The notes under the pieces are model-generated. The model was not told the DNA's origin, did not search any database, and worked only from the letters and a program-made list of their open reading frames with translations. A program made the translations under genes and the position numbers. Positions 44,545-54,000 of a stretch of 64,000 nucleotides of DNA are shown piece by piece (positions within the stretch are counted from its first letter, which is position 1; every line of letters begins with the position of its first letter). This stretch comes from JBGSUZ01 sp043770095 (GTDB taxonomy: Bacteria; Bacillota; Clostridia; Peptostreptococcales; Acidaminobacteraceae): NCBI GenBank assembly GCA_043770095.1, contig JAYVIR010000002.1, positions 1 to 64,000 on the forward strand. Reading direction: 5' to 3'.

Positions 44545-45666
44545 CTATTGACCAAAATATTTTTTCAATATGGTTGTTATACGCTCCGATGTCTTTCCAT
44601 CTCCATAAGGATTTATGGCATTTGCCATCTTATCGTATTCTGCGCTGTCTCTAAGCAACTTAGCAGTCATTTCAAAAATGGTCTCTTCTTCAACGCCCGC
44701 CAAAAGTACCGTTCCTGCCTCTACCGCCTCAGGTCTTTCAGTTTCTTTTCTAAGCACCAAGACAGGTTTGCCAAGCGCTGGAGCCTCTTCTTGAATCCCA
44801 CCAGAATCTGTTAAGATAATATCCGATTTCGCCATTATATTAGCAAAAGCTTCATACTCAAGCGGTTCAATCAAATGTATGCGATCCGATCCGCTTAAAT
44901 AAGTATCCGCTAATTCTCGAATTTTAGGATTCTTGTGCATCGGGAAAATCAATTCCGTCTCTGGGAATTCATTGATAATGCGTCTTACGGCTGAAAAAAT
45001 ATTGCACATTGACTCACCAAGATTCTCACGTCTGTGAGCGGTCAATAATAGCACTTTTCGATTCTCATAGTCAATGAGGTTAAGTGAGTCGTCCTCAAAT
45101 GTATAATCAGGCTTAATCACTTTAATCAACGCATCAATAACCGTATTTCCTACTTGATATATCGTATCCTGCGCCATTCCTTCTCTTAGCAAATTGTCCA
45201 CATTGCTCTTTGTAGGAGAAAAATGCAGATTTGCAATTCGGCCTGTTAGGCTTCGGTTAAGTTCCTCTGGGAAGGGCGAATATAAATCAAAACTTCTAAG
45301 ACCCGCCTCAACATGACCCACTTTTGTATGGTTATAGAATGACGCCAAAGAAGCTGCTAAAGTAGTGCTCGTATCGCCATGAACAAGTACCATATCAGGT
45401 TTAACTTCTTGAATGACTGATTCTAAACCTTTTAAAACACGACAAGTTATGTCGCTGAGCGTTTGTCCATGCTGCATAATATCTAGGTCATAGTCAGGCT
45501 TAATTTCAAACAATTCTAGTACTTGATCGAGCATTTCTCTATGTTGAGCCGTTACGCAAACGATGGATTCAAAAGCATCATCTGCCTCTAAAGCCTTAAC
45601 AACTGGCGCCATTTTTATAGCCTCTGGTCGCGTACCGAAAACAGACATTATTTTAATTTTTTTCAT
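44545..45666 (-). CDS. mnaA: UDP-N-acetylglucosamine 2-epimerase (non-hydrolysing)
   Basis: A 373-residue GT-B fold epimerase making UDP-ManNAc for wall polymers. Visible: VFGTRPEAIKMAPVVKAL at the N terminus, VHGDTSTTLAASLASFY, GHVEAGLRSFD, TAHRRENLGE and DSGGIQEEAP. Overlaps tagO by 4 bases (ATGA), so both act in the same linkage-unit pathway (teichoic acid or capsule). Confidence 0.95.
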   Translation of the reverse strand: MKKIKIMSVFGTRPEAIKMAPVVKALEADDAFESIVCVTAQHREMLDQVLELFEIKPDYDLDIMQHGQTLSDITCRVLKGLESVIQEVKPDMVLVHGDTSTTLAASLASFYNHTKVGHVEAGLRSFDLYSPFPEELNRSLTGRIANLHFSPTKSNVDNLLREGMAQDTIYQVGNTVIDALIKVIKPDYTFEDDSLNLIDYENRKVLLLTAHRRENLGESMCNIFSAVRRIINEFPETELIFPMHKNPKIRELADTYLSGSDRIHLIEPLEYEAFANIMAKSDIILTDSGGIQEEAPALGKPVLVLRKETERPEAVEAGTVLLAGVEEETIFEMTAKLLRDSAEYDKMANAINPYGDGKTSERITTILKKYFGQ

Positions 45667-46796
45667 TTTAGATCCTCCTCATGATTTTCTTTGCTAATTT
45701 GAGCAATATCATTACCTGTGTTGTCTTTTCCAACTTCACTTTCCTTCTCTACTTCGCTGCCTTTCTCATCTTCCTCGTCTCGTAACCGATCCGTCGTTTT
45801 ATTGATAGGCACTAAAATTAGCATTGCCGCCGAGAAAATAGTAACGCTCATAATGACGAAGTTGCCTTGAATCAAAAGAATTGCGCTGACGCCGAAGAGC
45901 ATGCTGATCAAATACATCATGGCAACAGCCGTTTTCTGATCAAATCCGAGTGAAAGGAATCGATGGTGTAAATGCCCCTTATCGGCTTCCATAATAGGTT
46001 TTCGATTGACCATCCGCCTGAGAATCGCAAATGTGGTGTCAAAAATAGGAACGCCGAGAGCTAGAATTGGTGCGGCAAACACGATGAAAGTTGCCCCTTT
46101 GATGGATCCGTCTATGGCGGTCGCCGCCAGAATAAATCCTAAGAATAAGGAACCGGTGTCTCCCATGAATATTTTTGCCGGATTAAAATTATATGGTAAA
46201 AAACCTGCACAAGCGCCGACAATGGCAAGCATTACCAAGGCGGTTTCCGTACGCCCGTTGATCAATGCCACATATGCCAGAGAAGCCGCCGCAATGGTCG
46301 AAATCCCTGCCGCAAGACCATCAAGTCCATCAATCAGGTTAACGGTATTGGTGATGCCGACAATCCAAAATATCGTCATCGGAAGGCTCATGAATCCAAG
46401 ATCGACCATTTCCGAAGGACGGATATAGTTGGTTAAAAAATCGATGCGAATGCCACTATAATACAGAATGGCCGCTGCCAAAATTTGCGCTGCTAATTTT
46501 ACTTTTGCTGAGATTGGCTTTAGATCGTCTACAATTCCTGCCGCAACAATCACCAAGGATCCTAAAACCAAACCCACTTCTCTAATGCCTGATAGACTGT
46601 TAAGACTCAAATATGTAATCATAAAGGCTACATAGATTGCGATACCGCCTAACCTTGGGATTGGCGTGCTATGAACTCTTCGATTATCTTTTGGCACATC
46701 GATTGCGCCAATGCTGTGTGCCAATTTAATGACCAAAGGCGTCATTGCGTAACTGATTGCCGCCGCTATGACGACTGGTAAAATGACATTATACAA
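45663..46796 (-). CDS. tagO: Undecaprenyl-phosphate GlcNAc-1-phosphate transferase (TagO/WecA type)
   Basis: A multi-pass membrane enzyme that starts wall polymer synthesis by loading GlcNAc-1-P on undecaprenyl phosphate. It has AAGIVDDLKPIS, NLIDGLDGLAAG and MGDTGSLFLGF, the metal and substrate loops of the family, and HHRFLSLGF late on. I chose the TTG at 46796 (6 bases after AGGGGTG), because translation from there begins at the first membrane helix; an ATG at 46874 would add 26 polar residues. The last 40 residues form a charged tail (EEDEKGSEVEKESEVGKD) unusual for the family. Confidence 0.9.
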   Translation of the reverse strand: MYNVILPVVIAAAISYAMTPLVIKLAHSIGAIDVPKDNRRVHSTPIPRLGGIAIYVAFMITYLSLNSLSGIREVGLVLGSLVIVAAGIVDDLKPISAKVKLAAQILAAAILYYSGIRIDFLTNYIRPSEMVDLGFMSLPMTIFWIVGITNTVNLIDGLDGLAAGISTIAAASLAYVALINGRTETALVMLAIVGACAGFLPYNFNPAKIFMGDTGSLFLGFILAATAIDGSIKGATFIVFAAPILALGVPIFDTTFAILRRMVNRKPIMEADKGHLHHRFLSLGFDQKTAVAMMYLISMLFGVSAILLIQGNFVIMSVTIFSAAMLILVPINKTTDRLRDEEDEKGSEVEKESEVGKDNTGNDIAQISKENHEEDLK

Positions 46797-46961
46797 GGTG
46801 TGCACCCCTATTCTTAAATTAATAGATTTCGATTGATTTTGCCCCATTAGCTGAGGTGAGCCCTTCAAAAACATAAGCCACCACTATGATTTTACCATGT
46901 ATCACGCATTTATCAATAAGGGAATATAGATTGTAAACTTTTAGAAAAATATGCGCAAAAA

Positions 46962-46985
46962 AAGGACGAGGTTTTCCTCGTCCTT
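46962..46985 (-). terminator. Terminator of upp
   Basis: The 10-bp perfect stem AAGGACGAGG/CCTCGTCCTT with a TTTT-type loop is followed on the minus strand by TTTTTTT. Confidence 0.94.
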
Positions 46986-47017
46986 CAAATAGGCAAAACG
47001 CCTCTTATTCTAATAGA

Positions 47018-47647
47018 TTACTTCGTTCCAAACAATCTGTCGCCCGCATCGCCAAGACCTGGGATGATGTAAGCGTGGTCATTGAGCTTTTCATCGATTG
47101 ACGCCACATATATGTCTACGTCTGGATGTTCTGCATGAATCGCTTCAATGCCCTCTGGACAAGAAATGATCGCAATGAACTTAATGTTCTTAGCACCTCT
47201 GTCTTTAAGGAAACGAATAGCCGCTTTAGCAGAACCACCCGTTGCAAGCATTGGATCGAGCACTAAAAGTTCTCTCTCTTCAACGTCTGAAGGCAATTTG
47301 CAGTAATATTCCACTGGCTCAAGCGTTTCAGGGTCTCTGTAAAGGCCAACGTGTCCAACTTTTGCAGCCGGAAGAAGTTCAAGGAAACCATCTACCATGC
47401 CAAGACCGGCTCTAAGAATTGGAACCAAGCCTAATTTTCTGCCTGCAAGTACTTTTGATTTTGTTTTGCAAATTGGTGTTTCTATTTCGATTTCTTCAAG
47501 TGGAAGACCTCTGGTTACTTCATATGCCATCAACATAGACACTTCTTTAACCAATTCTCTAAATTCTTTCGAACCCGTATTCTTATCCCTAATCAATGTT
47601 AATTTGTGTTGGATTAACGGGTGGTTCATCTCGTAAACTCTTCTCAT
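47018..47647 (-). CDS. upp: Uracil phosphoribosyltransferase
   Basis: A 209-residue salvage enzyme making UMP from uracil and PRPP. RAGLGMVDGFLELLPAAKVG and the PRPP loop LVLDPMLATGGSAKAAI, and the C-terminal IIPGLGDAGDRLFGTK, are diagnostic. ATG follows AGGAGCC. It follows rpiB by 28 bases; ribose metabolism and PRPP use are thus side by side. Confidence 0.97.
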   Translation of the reverse strand: MRRVYEMNHPLIQHKLTLIRDKNTGSKEFRELVKEVSMLMAYEVTRGLPLEEIEIETPICKTKSKVLAGRKLGLVPILRAGLGMVDGFLELLPAAKVGHVGLYRDPETLEPVEYYCKLPSDVEERELLVLDPMLATGGSAKAAIRFLKDRGAKNIKFIAIISCPEGIEAIHAEHPDVDIYVASIDEKLNDHAYIIPGLGDAGDRLFGTK

Positions 47648-47675
47648 GGAAAGGCTCCTCTCAAAAATAGTTAAG

Positions 47676-48125
47676 TTATTTAAAGTTCTTGTCTTCTGTG
47701 GCTTTAATCAGGCCGACTCTGCTCGCGTGTCTGCCACCTTCAAATTCTGTGTTTAACCACGTTTCAACAATTTTAAGCGCAAGTCCTTTTCCAACGACTC
47801 TTTCGCCGAGACTCAAAATATTTGCATCATTGTGCGCTCTCGTCATTTCTGCACTGAAAGTATCCGAGCAAACCACTGCACGAGCGCCTTTTACTTTGTT
47901 AGCGGCTAAAGCAATGCCTTGACCTGTCCCACAGATGATAATACCCTTTTCAAACAAGCCAGAAACAACTGCTTCTGCTACTGCGACACCATATTTGGGA
48001 TAGTCACAAGATTCATTCGTATAGGCGCCCAAATCTTCAAATTCATGATCGTTGTCTTGCAAATAACGAAGAATTTCTTTTTTAAGCTCCAAACCACCGT
48101 GATCACTGCCTACTGCAATTTTCAT
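47676..48125 (-). CDS. rpiB: Ribose-5-phosphate isomerase B
   Basis: A 149-residue isomerase (RpiB/LacAB family) interconverting ribose and ribulose 5-phosphate. MKIAVGSDHGGLELKKEI, the catalytic-Cys loop GIIICGTGQGIALAANK and HNDANILSLGERVVG are visible. AGGAGGTGG ribosome site. Confidence 0.95.
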   Translation of the reverse strand: MKIAVGSDHGGLELKKEILRYLQDNDHEFEDLGAYTNESCDYPKYGVAVAEAVVSGLFEKGIIICGTGQGIALAANKVKGARAVVCSDTFSAEMTRAHNDANILSLGERVVGKGLALKIVETWLNTEFEGGRHASRVGLIKATEDKNFK

Positions 48126-48156
48126 TTTGCCACCTCCTAATTTTCAAATCTTATCT

Positions 48157-48185
48157 ATTATACACGAAGCAATATTGATAATCAA
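48157..48185 (-). promoter_or_regulatory. Promoter of rpiB-upp
   Basis: Minus strand TTGATT (48180-48185), 17 bases, TATAAT (48157-48162), about 30 bases before the rpiB start. Confidence 0.8.
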
Positions 48186-48241
48186 TTATAAAAAATCAAA
48201 TTAAGCATTCAATTTTGATCAACCAAGGTTGAGTAACGCGA

Positions 48242-50341
48242 CTAAACTGTGACGACCTGATGCCCAGCCGCTTTAATCAGCCGATTCATAATCGCCTTGC
48301 CAATGCCAACCTCTTCAAAACCAACCGCATACACCTCTTCTACCCCTAAACGGTCAAAGTCACGCAAAGTTTTAAACAGTAGCGCCGCCGCTTCCTCAGG
48401 TTTCGCATATGAACCCAGCGAAATTACCTCTGCACCCTCAAATATCACGCCAACCTCATCTACCGTCATCACACCCGGCTTTATGCCTCTTGATAACGCT
48501 TCCGTTACACGCCTTTCAATCTCAGCCCTAACCGCAGACGAGCTGCCGCAAAAGAGCGTCACATCCGCTTCTGGTGAATAATGCGTATACTTCATTCCAG
48601 GAGACTTCGGCTGTTCCCCAATTTCTAGTCGATGGTTAAGCTTTTCATCATAATGACCGCAGCCTACCACACTTCGAATTTGTTCCAACGAAATACCGCC
48701 CGGTCTGAGGACGACCGGCTCTTCACCCGTCAGGTCTACAACAGTCGATTCAAGACCAATCGCCGCATCTTCGCCGTAGACAATTACCGAAACGCGGCCA
48801 TTTAAGTCCGTCACCACGTCCGCCCCACAGGTTGGGCTTGGTTTCCCAGACAAATTTGCACTTGGAGCTGCTACAGGGCATCCCGCCAATTCAATAAGCC
48901 TTTTGGCAACAGGGTGGCTCGGCATTCTCACCGCAACCGTCTCAAGGCCTGCCGTCACAGTCGTTGGCACCTCAGCTGATTTTGGCAATATAATTGTAAG
49001 CGCACCAGGCCAAAACGCCTTCATCAACTTTTCAGCCATAGGCGTAATTGCCTTTACCAATGGTTTTAAGTCCTCTATCTGACTAATATGAACAATCAAC
49101 GGATTGTCTGAAGGTCGTCCTTTGGCTACAAAAATTTTCGAAACAGCCGTTTCGCTCAGCGCATTGGCGCCAATGCCATAGACCGTTTCCGTCGGAAACG
49201 CTACCGTTTCACCCTTTGCAAGCGACTCTGCCGCTGGCGCAATCAATTTGTCTAAAATCAATTGCCACTCTTTTGAACCCTCTTCATATTGTTTAAGGGG
49301 CTCCAAACTGATGATTTTTGTATGGATTAAACGGCTTTCCCAATCCGCAATCCACTTTGCCGCGTCTTTAACGTCTGTTACTTCATAGGCGCCATCATAG
49401 ACAACGCCAGTTGAAGAATGGCTATATTTAGGGTCATAATATTCAACCATCAAAATCTCAGCGACATATGCCAGATCATTTTCACGAAGCTTCACTTGAA
49501 GCAACTCCACCCGTTCATTGCCTAATTGCTTTCTAAAACCATTCATCACTTCAACCATCTGTTCAATATAATCATCACAGTGGGCATATTCATTGATCAA
49601 AATTTCTTTTCTAAAGGCAATCGACGCCGTTAAACTTAAGTGTCTGCCTCTGCGCATAGCGACCATAAAACACTCAGGAATAGTATTTCGTCCCAAGCGC
49701 TTGCTTTCAGCCTCAACAAAAACAGGTTTTCCCTCAGCTTCTAGAAGTGCTACAAGCAGCAAATGTTCAAACTCTCTTTGGCAAGGCTGATCAGGAAGGC
49801 CAATTCTTCCTAGCATTGAACCTCTATGCTCGCTAATGCCTTCAATATCGATCATTTTGCTGCCCATGCGATCAAGTTCCAAAAGAATCTGCGTTTTTCC
49901 AACGCCCGTCATTCCATGAAGGAGAATCATTTGTGCCGCTTCGCAAGCTTTTTCGGTTTCTTCCAAAACCACCTGCCGATAAGCCTTATAACCACCCTCA
50001 AGGCGCTCTAATTCATGACCGAGGTTACTTAGCAAATTCTTTAAAGTCTTGCTCCTCATCCCGCCGCGAGCGCAGAACATGACCATAGGTCTTCCCAATT
50101 GTTCCAACTGTAAAAACTGTTCATAAATTTCAGGAAGTCGGTCGGCGACAATCTTCATCGCCACACGTTTCGCCTCAGCTTGTCCTTTTTTCTTATAAAT
50201 AGTGCCTACTTGTTCGTACGCATCATCTAAAAATAACGGTAAATTATAAGCGCCTGGAATGCTGCCCGTTGAAAACTCGCGCGGACACCGAATGTCAATC
50301 CACTGAATATCTTTCATGCCTATCTCATATGCGATTGCCAT
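48242..50341 (-). CDS. MnmH-Sua5 fusion: tRNA 2-selenouridine synthase + threonylcarbamoyl-AMP synthase
   Basis: One uninterrupted 699-residue frame holding two full enzymes. Residues 1-335 are MnmH/SelU (YbbB): a rhodanese domain (QWIDIRCPREFSTGSIPGA, then FCARGGMRSKTLKNLL with the active Cys) and a P-loop domain (HGMTGVGKTQILLEL), which replace sulfur by selenium in wobble 2-thiouridine. Residues about 343-699 are Sua5/TsaC2 (HTKIISLEPLK, GETVAFPTETVYGIGANAL, KGRPSDNPLIVH, CPVAAPSANLSGKPSPT and the extra C-terminal Sua5 domain), which makes threonylcarbamoyl-AMP for t6A37. No start codon or ribosome site lies at the joint. ATG 50341, after GGAGGG. It takes the usual place of sua5 after prfA. 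Confidence 0.93.
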   Translation of the reverse strand: MAIAYEIGMKDIQWIDIRCPREFSTGSIPGAYNLPLFLDDAYEQVGTIYKKKGQAEAKRVAMKIVADRLPEIYEQFLQLEQLGRPMVMFCARGGMRSKTLKNLLSNLGHELERLEGGYKAYRQVVLEETEKACEAAQMILLHGMTGVGKTQILLELDRMGSKMIDIEGISEHRGSMLGRIGLPDQPCQREFEHLLLVALLEAEGKPVFVEAESKRLGRNTIPECFMVAMRRGRHLSLTASIAFRKEILINEYAHCDDYIEQMVEVMNGFRKQLGNERVELLQVKLRENDLAYVAEILMVEYYDPKYSHSSTGVVYDGAYEVTDVKDAAKWIADWESRLIHTKIISLEPLKQYEEGSKEWQLILDKLIAPAAESLAKGETVAFPTETVYGIGANALSETAVSKIFVAKGRPSDNPLIVHISQIEDLKPLVKAITPMAEKLMKAFWPGALTIILPKSAEVPTTVTAGLETVAVRMPSHPVAKRLIELAGCPVAAPSANLSGKPSPTCGADVVTDLNGRVSVIVYGEDAAIGLESTVVDLTGEEPVVLRPGGISLEQIRSVVGCGHYDEKLNHRLEIGEQPKSPGMKYTHYSPEADVTLFCGSSSAVRAEIERRVTEALSRGIKPGVMTVDEVGVIFEGAEVISLGSYAKPEEAAALLFKTLRDFDRLGVEEVYAVGFEEVGIGKAIMNRLIKAAGHQVVTV

Positions 50342-50362
50342 AGTCTACCCTCCTATACAAAG

Positions 50363-50390
50363 AACCCCTTCAATTGGATACGAAGGGGTT
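50363..50390 (-). terminator. Hairpin between prfA and the fusion gene
   Basis: AACCCCTTC/GAAGGGGTT with a 10-base loop is followed by CTTTG only, so it is at best a partial terminator. Confidence 0.5.
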
Positions 50391-50399
50391 TGAATGAGC

Positions 50400-51470
50400 C
50401 TATTCTTCCGTCGATTTAAGCGCTTCTGCCTGGTAATAAGTGATGACTGCGTCGAGCATCTCATCAATATCGCCATCCATAAAGGCATCCATCTTATAAA
50501 CGGTCATACCAATTCGATGATCCGTAATACGACCTTGCGGGAAGTTATACGTTCTAATTTTTGCACTTCTATCACCTGAACCAACCTGACTTCTTCTATC
50601 TTCAGCGATGCCAGCGTTTCGAGCATCTAACTCTCTTTCGTAAAGTCTTGCTTTAAGCACTTTAAGTGCCTTTTCTTTGTTTGAAAGTTGAGATTTTCCG
50701 TCTTGGCAAGAAACCACAAGGCCTGTCGGCAAGTGAGTGATTCGAACCGCTGAGTCTGTCGTATTAACCGACTGACCACCGTTACCAGAAGAACGGAATA
50801 CATCTACTCTAAGGTCATTGGTATTGATTTGAATTTCTACGTCTTCCGCTTCCGGAAGCACTGCCACCGTCGCCGTAGACGTGTGGATTCTACCCGCAGA
50901 TTCAGTTGCAGGAACCCTTTGAACGCGATGAACGCCCGATTCGAACTTAAGTCTTGGGTAAACATTCTCACCCTTAATCATGACAGAAGCCTCTTTGATC
51001 CCACCTACGCCAGTCTCAGAGGTGTTGAGCATTTCCACTTTCCATTTATAACGTTCTGCATAGCGAAGGTATAATCTGAGTAGTTCTGCAGCAAAAAGAC
51101 CCGCTTCATCGCCGCCAGCGCCCGCTCTAATTTCTAAAATAATATTTTTGCCATCATTAGGGTCTTTCGGAAGCAATAATTTTTTAAGTTCTATTGCCAA
51201 TTCCTCTAATCTGGTTTCCAAATCTGGGAGTTCTGACTTAGCCAATTCTCTAAGCTCTTCATCGCTGCCATCGTTTAAAATTTCTTTCATTTCTGCAATG
51301 CCTTCAACAATTTTTTTATACTCTCCATACGCTTCAACGATTGGCGTAATTTCAGCATGCTCTTTCATTAATTTCTGCCACAGTTTCTGGTCGTTGATGA
51401 CGTCTGAATCTGCAACCTTTTCTGAAAGGTCATGATATCTTCCTTCTATAAACTCAAGTTTATTAAACAT
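50400..51470 (-). CDS. prfA: Peptide chain release factor 1
   Basis: A 356-residue factor terminating at UAA/UAG. The GGQ loop (RSSGNGGQSVNTTDSAVRI) and the PxT-type anticodon region (RVPATESAGRIHTSTATVAV) are intact. It lies 13 bases after prmC, the enzyme that methylates the GGQ glutamine. Confidence 0.97.
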   Translation of the reverse strand: MFNKLEFIEGRYHDLSEKVADSDVINDQKLWQKLMKEHAEITPIVEAYGEYKKIVEGIAEMKEILNDGSDEELRELAKSELPDLETRLEELAIELKKLLLPKDPNDGKNIILEIRAGAGGDEAGLFAAELLRLYLRYAERYKWKVEMLNTSETGVGGIKEASVMIKGENVYPRLKFESGVHRVQRVPATESAGRIHTSTATVAVLPEAEDVEIQINTNDLRVDVFRSSGNGGQSVNTTDSAVRITHLPTGLVVSCQDGKSQLSNKEKALKVLKARLYERELDARNAGIAEDRRSQVGSGDRSAKIRTYNFPQGRITDHRIGMTVYKMDAFMDGDIDEMLDAVITYYQAEALKSTEE

Positions 51471-51483
51471 ATAAACACCTCAT

Positions 51484-52350
51484 TCACTTTTTGTGAGCGC
51501 CCACCATTCTGAGAACGCCTTGCAAGTCTCGATAACACTCTATGCCTTCATAGCCCCCATCGTCAAGAAAAAGTTGTTTTACCAACTCCGCCTGATCATG
51601 ACCCACTTCAAAGAGCATCCATGCGCTCGACTTCAATTTGTCTTTTGCTTCTTTAACCAATCTTCTATAATAATCAAGGCCATCTATGCCGCCGTCCAAA
51701 GCCGTTCTTGGCTCATGGCACCGCACTTCGGTTTGAAGCGTTTCAATGTCCGCACTCGGTATATAAGGCGGGTTTGAAAGAATCAAATCTTGGCTTGATG
51801 ATGGTAATGCCTCTAAATAGTCAAACATATCCGCATGTACCGCTTGAAAGCGCTTCGTAAAATCAGCTGCAAGGAGCGTCGCTGCATTTTTCCTAGTCAT
51901 TGCCACGGCGCCTTCTGATAGATCCACACAAGTAACATGTGCGCGCTTCAGATGATAAGCGATGCTGACACCAATAGCGCCACTGCCAGAACCGAGATCT
52001 AACACTTCAAGCGTCTCAGCTGCACTTTGATACTGCTCAATGATCAGTTCCACTAAACATTCCGTATCGCCTCGAGGAATAAGCACCTCTGGCGTGACTG
52101 CAAATTCTAAGCCCATAAACTCTTGTGTTCCTATAATATATTGTAGCGGTTCATTTAAGCTTCTTCTGAGAACAGCCTCTTCAAATTGTCTTTGCTCAGC
52201 GTCTGTCAGCATTTTATTGTCATTGATCATAAGGAAAATTTTATTTTCTTTTAAAACCCACTCCAGCAGCCACTGAGCTTCTAGCCCTGCCACTTCCGTT
52301 ATCGGTTCCAATCTTTCGCGTGCGTAGGAAAGCGCTTCTTTTACAATCAT
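51484..52350 (-). CDS. prmC: Release factor glutamine methyltransferase
   Basis: A 288-residue SAM-dependent methyltransferase for the GGQ glutamine of RF1/RF2. VLDLGSGSGAIGVSIAYHL (SAM motif I) and LILSNPPYIPSADIE (NPPY) are diagnostic. The ATG overlaps the stop of the upstream DUF1385 gene by 4 bases. Confidence 0.95.
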   Translation of the reverse strand: MIVKEALSYARERLEPITEVAGLEAQWLLEWVLKENKIFLMINDNKMLTDAEQRQFEEAVLRRSLNEPLQYIIGTQEFMGLEFAVTPEVLIPRGDTECLVELIIEQYQSAAETLEVLDLGSGSGAIGVSIAYHLKRAHVTCVDLSEGAVAMTRKNAATLLAADFTKRFQAVHADMFDYLEALPSSSQDLILSNPPYIPSADIETLQTEVRCHEPRTALDGGIDGLDYYRRLVKEAKDKLKSSAWMLFEVGHDQAELVKQLFLDDGGYEGIECYRDLQGVLRMVGAHKK

Positions 52351-53273
52351 ATAGAAGCAGTTCCTTCAACTTCAAGCACTTTCTTAAGTGCCGCAATCGC
52401 TACTTCAATTTGTTGATCATCAGGTTCTTTGGTGGTCAACTTTTGCATCATAAGACCAGGATAGCTGACCATATGAACCAAAGCATTGTCATTTTTTCCT
52501 GCCCATTTGATAATCTCATAAGCAATGCCGGCAATCAAAGGCATGAATACAATTTTAAGCCCAATCCGCATCCAAATATTAGACCAGCTGATGAAACTAA
52601 AAACAAGAATACTGACGACGAGTACAATCATCAAGAAACTTGTGCCGCATCTTGGGTGAAGTTTTGTGAAACCCTTCACATTTTCAACTGTTAACTCTTT
52701 GTTGTTTTCAAGACAGTGAATCGCTTTATGTTCTGCGCCATGATATTGAAAAACGCGTTTAATGTCTTTCATAAACGAAATTGCACCAATATAGGTAATA
52801 AATACGACAATTTTGAGAATGCCTTCTGCTGAAGTGAGCACCCAACGATTCTCAGTCACCGATTTAAGAAAGTTAATGACAAGCGTTGGCAAGGCGCCAA
52901 ATAAGAAAAATGCCATAAACAGGGCCAGCACCATCGAAATAGCGACAATGATCGAATCTGCTTTGTCACCCATTTTTTCCGTTAGCCATTTTTCAAACTT
53001 GCTCATTTCATAACTGTCATCCACTTCTGAGTAGGCTTCAGCAGACCATGCCAGTGCTTTCGTGCCAACAACCATCGATGAAACGAGTCCGAATACACCT
53101 CTTAGTAAAGGCCATTTCACAAGAGGAGAATTCCCCATGCTCTTTACAGGTTCCACTTTGATGTCGATTGTGCCATCCGCTTTTCTGATGGCAATTGCAA
53201 TCGTATTTTTTCCGCGCATCATAACCCCTTCAATAAGAGCTTGACCGCCGATATTTGAGTATTGTTTAGCCAT
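52347..53273 (-). CDS. DUF1385 family membrane protein (YqhQ-like)
   Basis: A 308-residue protein of unknown function widespread next to prmC in Firmicutes. It starts YSNIGGQALIEGVMMRGKN, the family signature; it has about four membrane helices (VAISMVLALFMAFFLFG, VVFITYIGAISF, FLMIVLVVSILVFSFISW, IVFMPLIAGIAYEII) and the conserved FQYHGAEHKAIHCLE (a possible metal site with His/Glu/His). ATG 53273 follows AGAGGTGA, overlapping tdk by a base or so. Confidence 0.9.
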   Translation of the reverse strand: MAKQYSNIGGQALIEGVMMRGKNTIAIAIRKADGTIDIKVEPVKSMGNSPLVKWPLLRGVFGLVSSMVVGTKALAWSAEAYSEVDDSYEMSKFEKWLTEKMGDKADSIIVAISMVLALFMAFFLFGALPTLVINFLKSVTENRWVLTSAEGILKIVVFITYIGAISFMKDIKRVFQYHGAEHKAIHCLENNKELTVENVKGFTKLHPRCGTSFLMIVLVVSILVFSFISWSNIWMRIGLKIVFMPLIAGIAYEIIKWAGKNDNALVHMVSYPGLMMQKLTTKEPDDQQIEVAIAALKKVLEVEGTASI

Positions 53274-53274
53274 C

Positions 53275-53874
53275 CTATTCACCTCTTTGATTGCTGTCCT
53301 TCAGTTTAAAGTAACACTTAGGGCATAGGGATTGATATTCAATGTGATCTTCTCCGTCGATGGCAACTTGCTCACCTTCGAATACATATCTGCCATTTAT
53401 TTTTCTGCCATTTAGAAGCGCTTTTTTTCCGCAGGTGCAAATGGTCTTTAATTCTTCAAGGCTATGCGCTAGTAATAACAGTCGCTCACTGCCTTCAAAC
53501 CCATTCGTCTGAAAATCCGTTCTAAGGCCATAACAAATAACTGGAACACTCTCTTTTACGGCTAATTCAAAAAGCTGATCAATTTGATTGCTTTTAAAAA
53601 ACTGCGCTTCATCTACAAGCAGACAGTCGATTTTTCCATTTATATTTCTAAAAGCCTTAAACGACTCATAAAGATCTTTGTCATGTTCCAACCACAAATC
53701 CACTTCTCTGGTCATTCCCAAACGAGAGACAACTAAATTGCCACCTTTTGTATCCGTCTTGGGTTTAAGAATGGCAACGCGCATGCCGCGCTCTTCATAA
53801 TTGTAAGCTACTTGAAGCAGATTGGTGGATTTACCGCAGTTCATAGCACCATATCTAAAATACAGTTTACTCAT
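53275..53874 (-). CDS. tdk: Thymidine kinase
   Basis: A 199-residue type II thymidine kinase. P-loop YGAMNCGKSTNLL; LLVDEAQFF; the C-terminal zinc-binding cysteines (ICTCGKKA and SLCPKCYF). Part of the rpmE-tdk group. Confidence 0.96.
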   Translation of the reverse strand: MSKLYFRYGAMNCGKSTNLLQVAYNYEERGMRVAILKPKTDTKGGNLVVSRLGMTREVDLWLEHDKDLYESFKAFRNINGKIDCLLVDEAQFFKSNQIDQLFELAVKESVPVICYGLRTDFQTNGFEGSERLLLLAHSLEELKTICTCGKKALLNGRKINGRYVFEGEQVAIDGEDHIEYQSLCPKCYFKLKDSNQRGE

Positions 53875-53950
53875 CGGGATCCTCCAACTTTTATTAGAAA
53901 GGAATTTATAACCACAAATTCCTTTTATGTTAAATTTTTCATAATAAAAT

Positions 53951-53975
53951 AGGTTAGAGAAATAATCTCTAACCT
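53951..53975 (-). terminator. Terminator after rpmE
   Basis: The 10-bp perfect stem AGGTTAGAGA/TCTCTAACCT is followed on the minus strand by ATTTTATT. A weaker inverted repeat AAAGGAATTT/AAATTCCTTT (53898-53925) lies between it and tdk. Confidence 0.85.
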
Positions 53976-54000
53976 TTCAATTTCATTGATGTCTAGTTTT

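Noticed and set aside
46006..46428. 140-codon open frame on the plus strand
   Set aside because: Antisense to the tagO membrane protein; no start signals.
53898..53925. AAAGGAATTT inverted repeat as a terminator before tdk
   Set aside because: No T-run follows on the minus strand; the stem at 53951-53975 is the better terminator.
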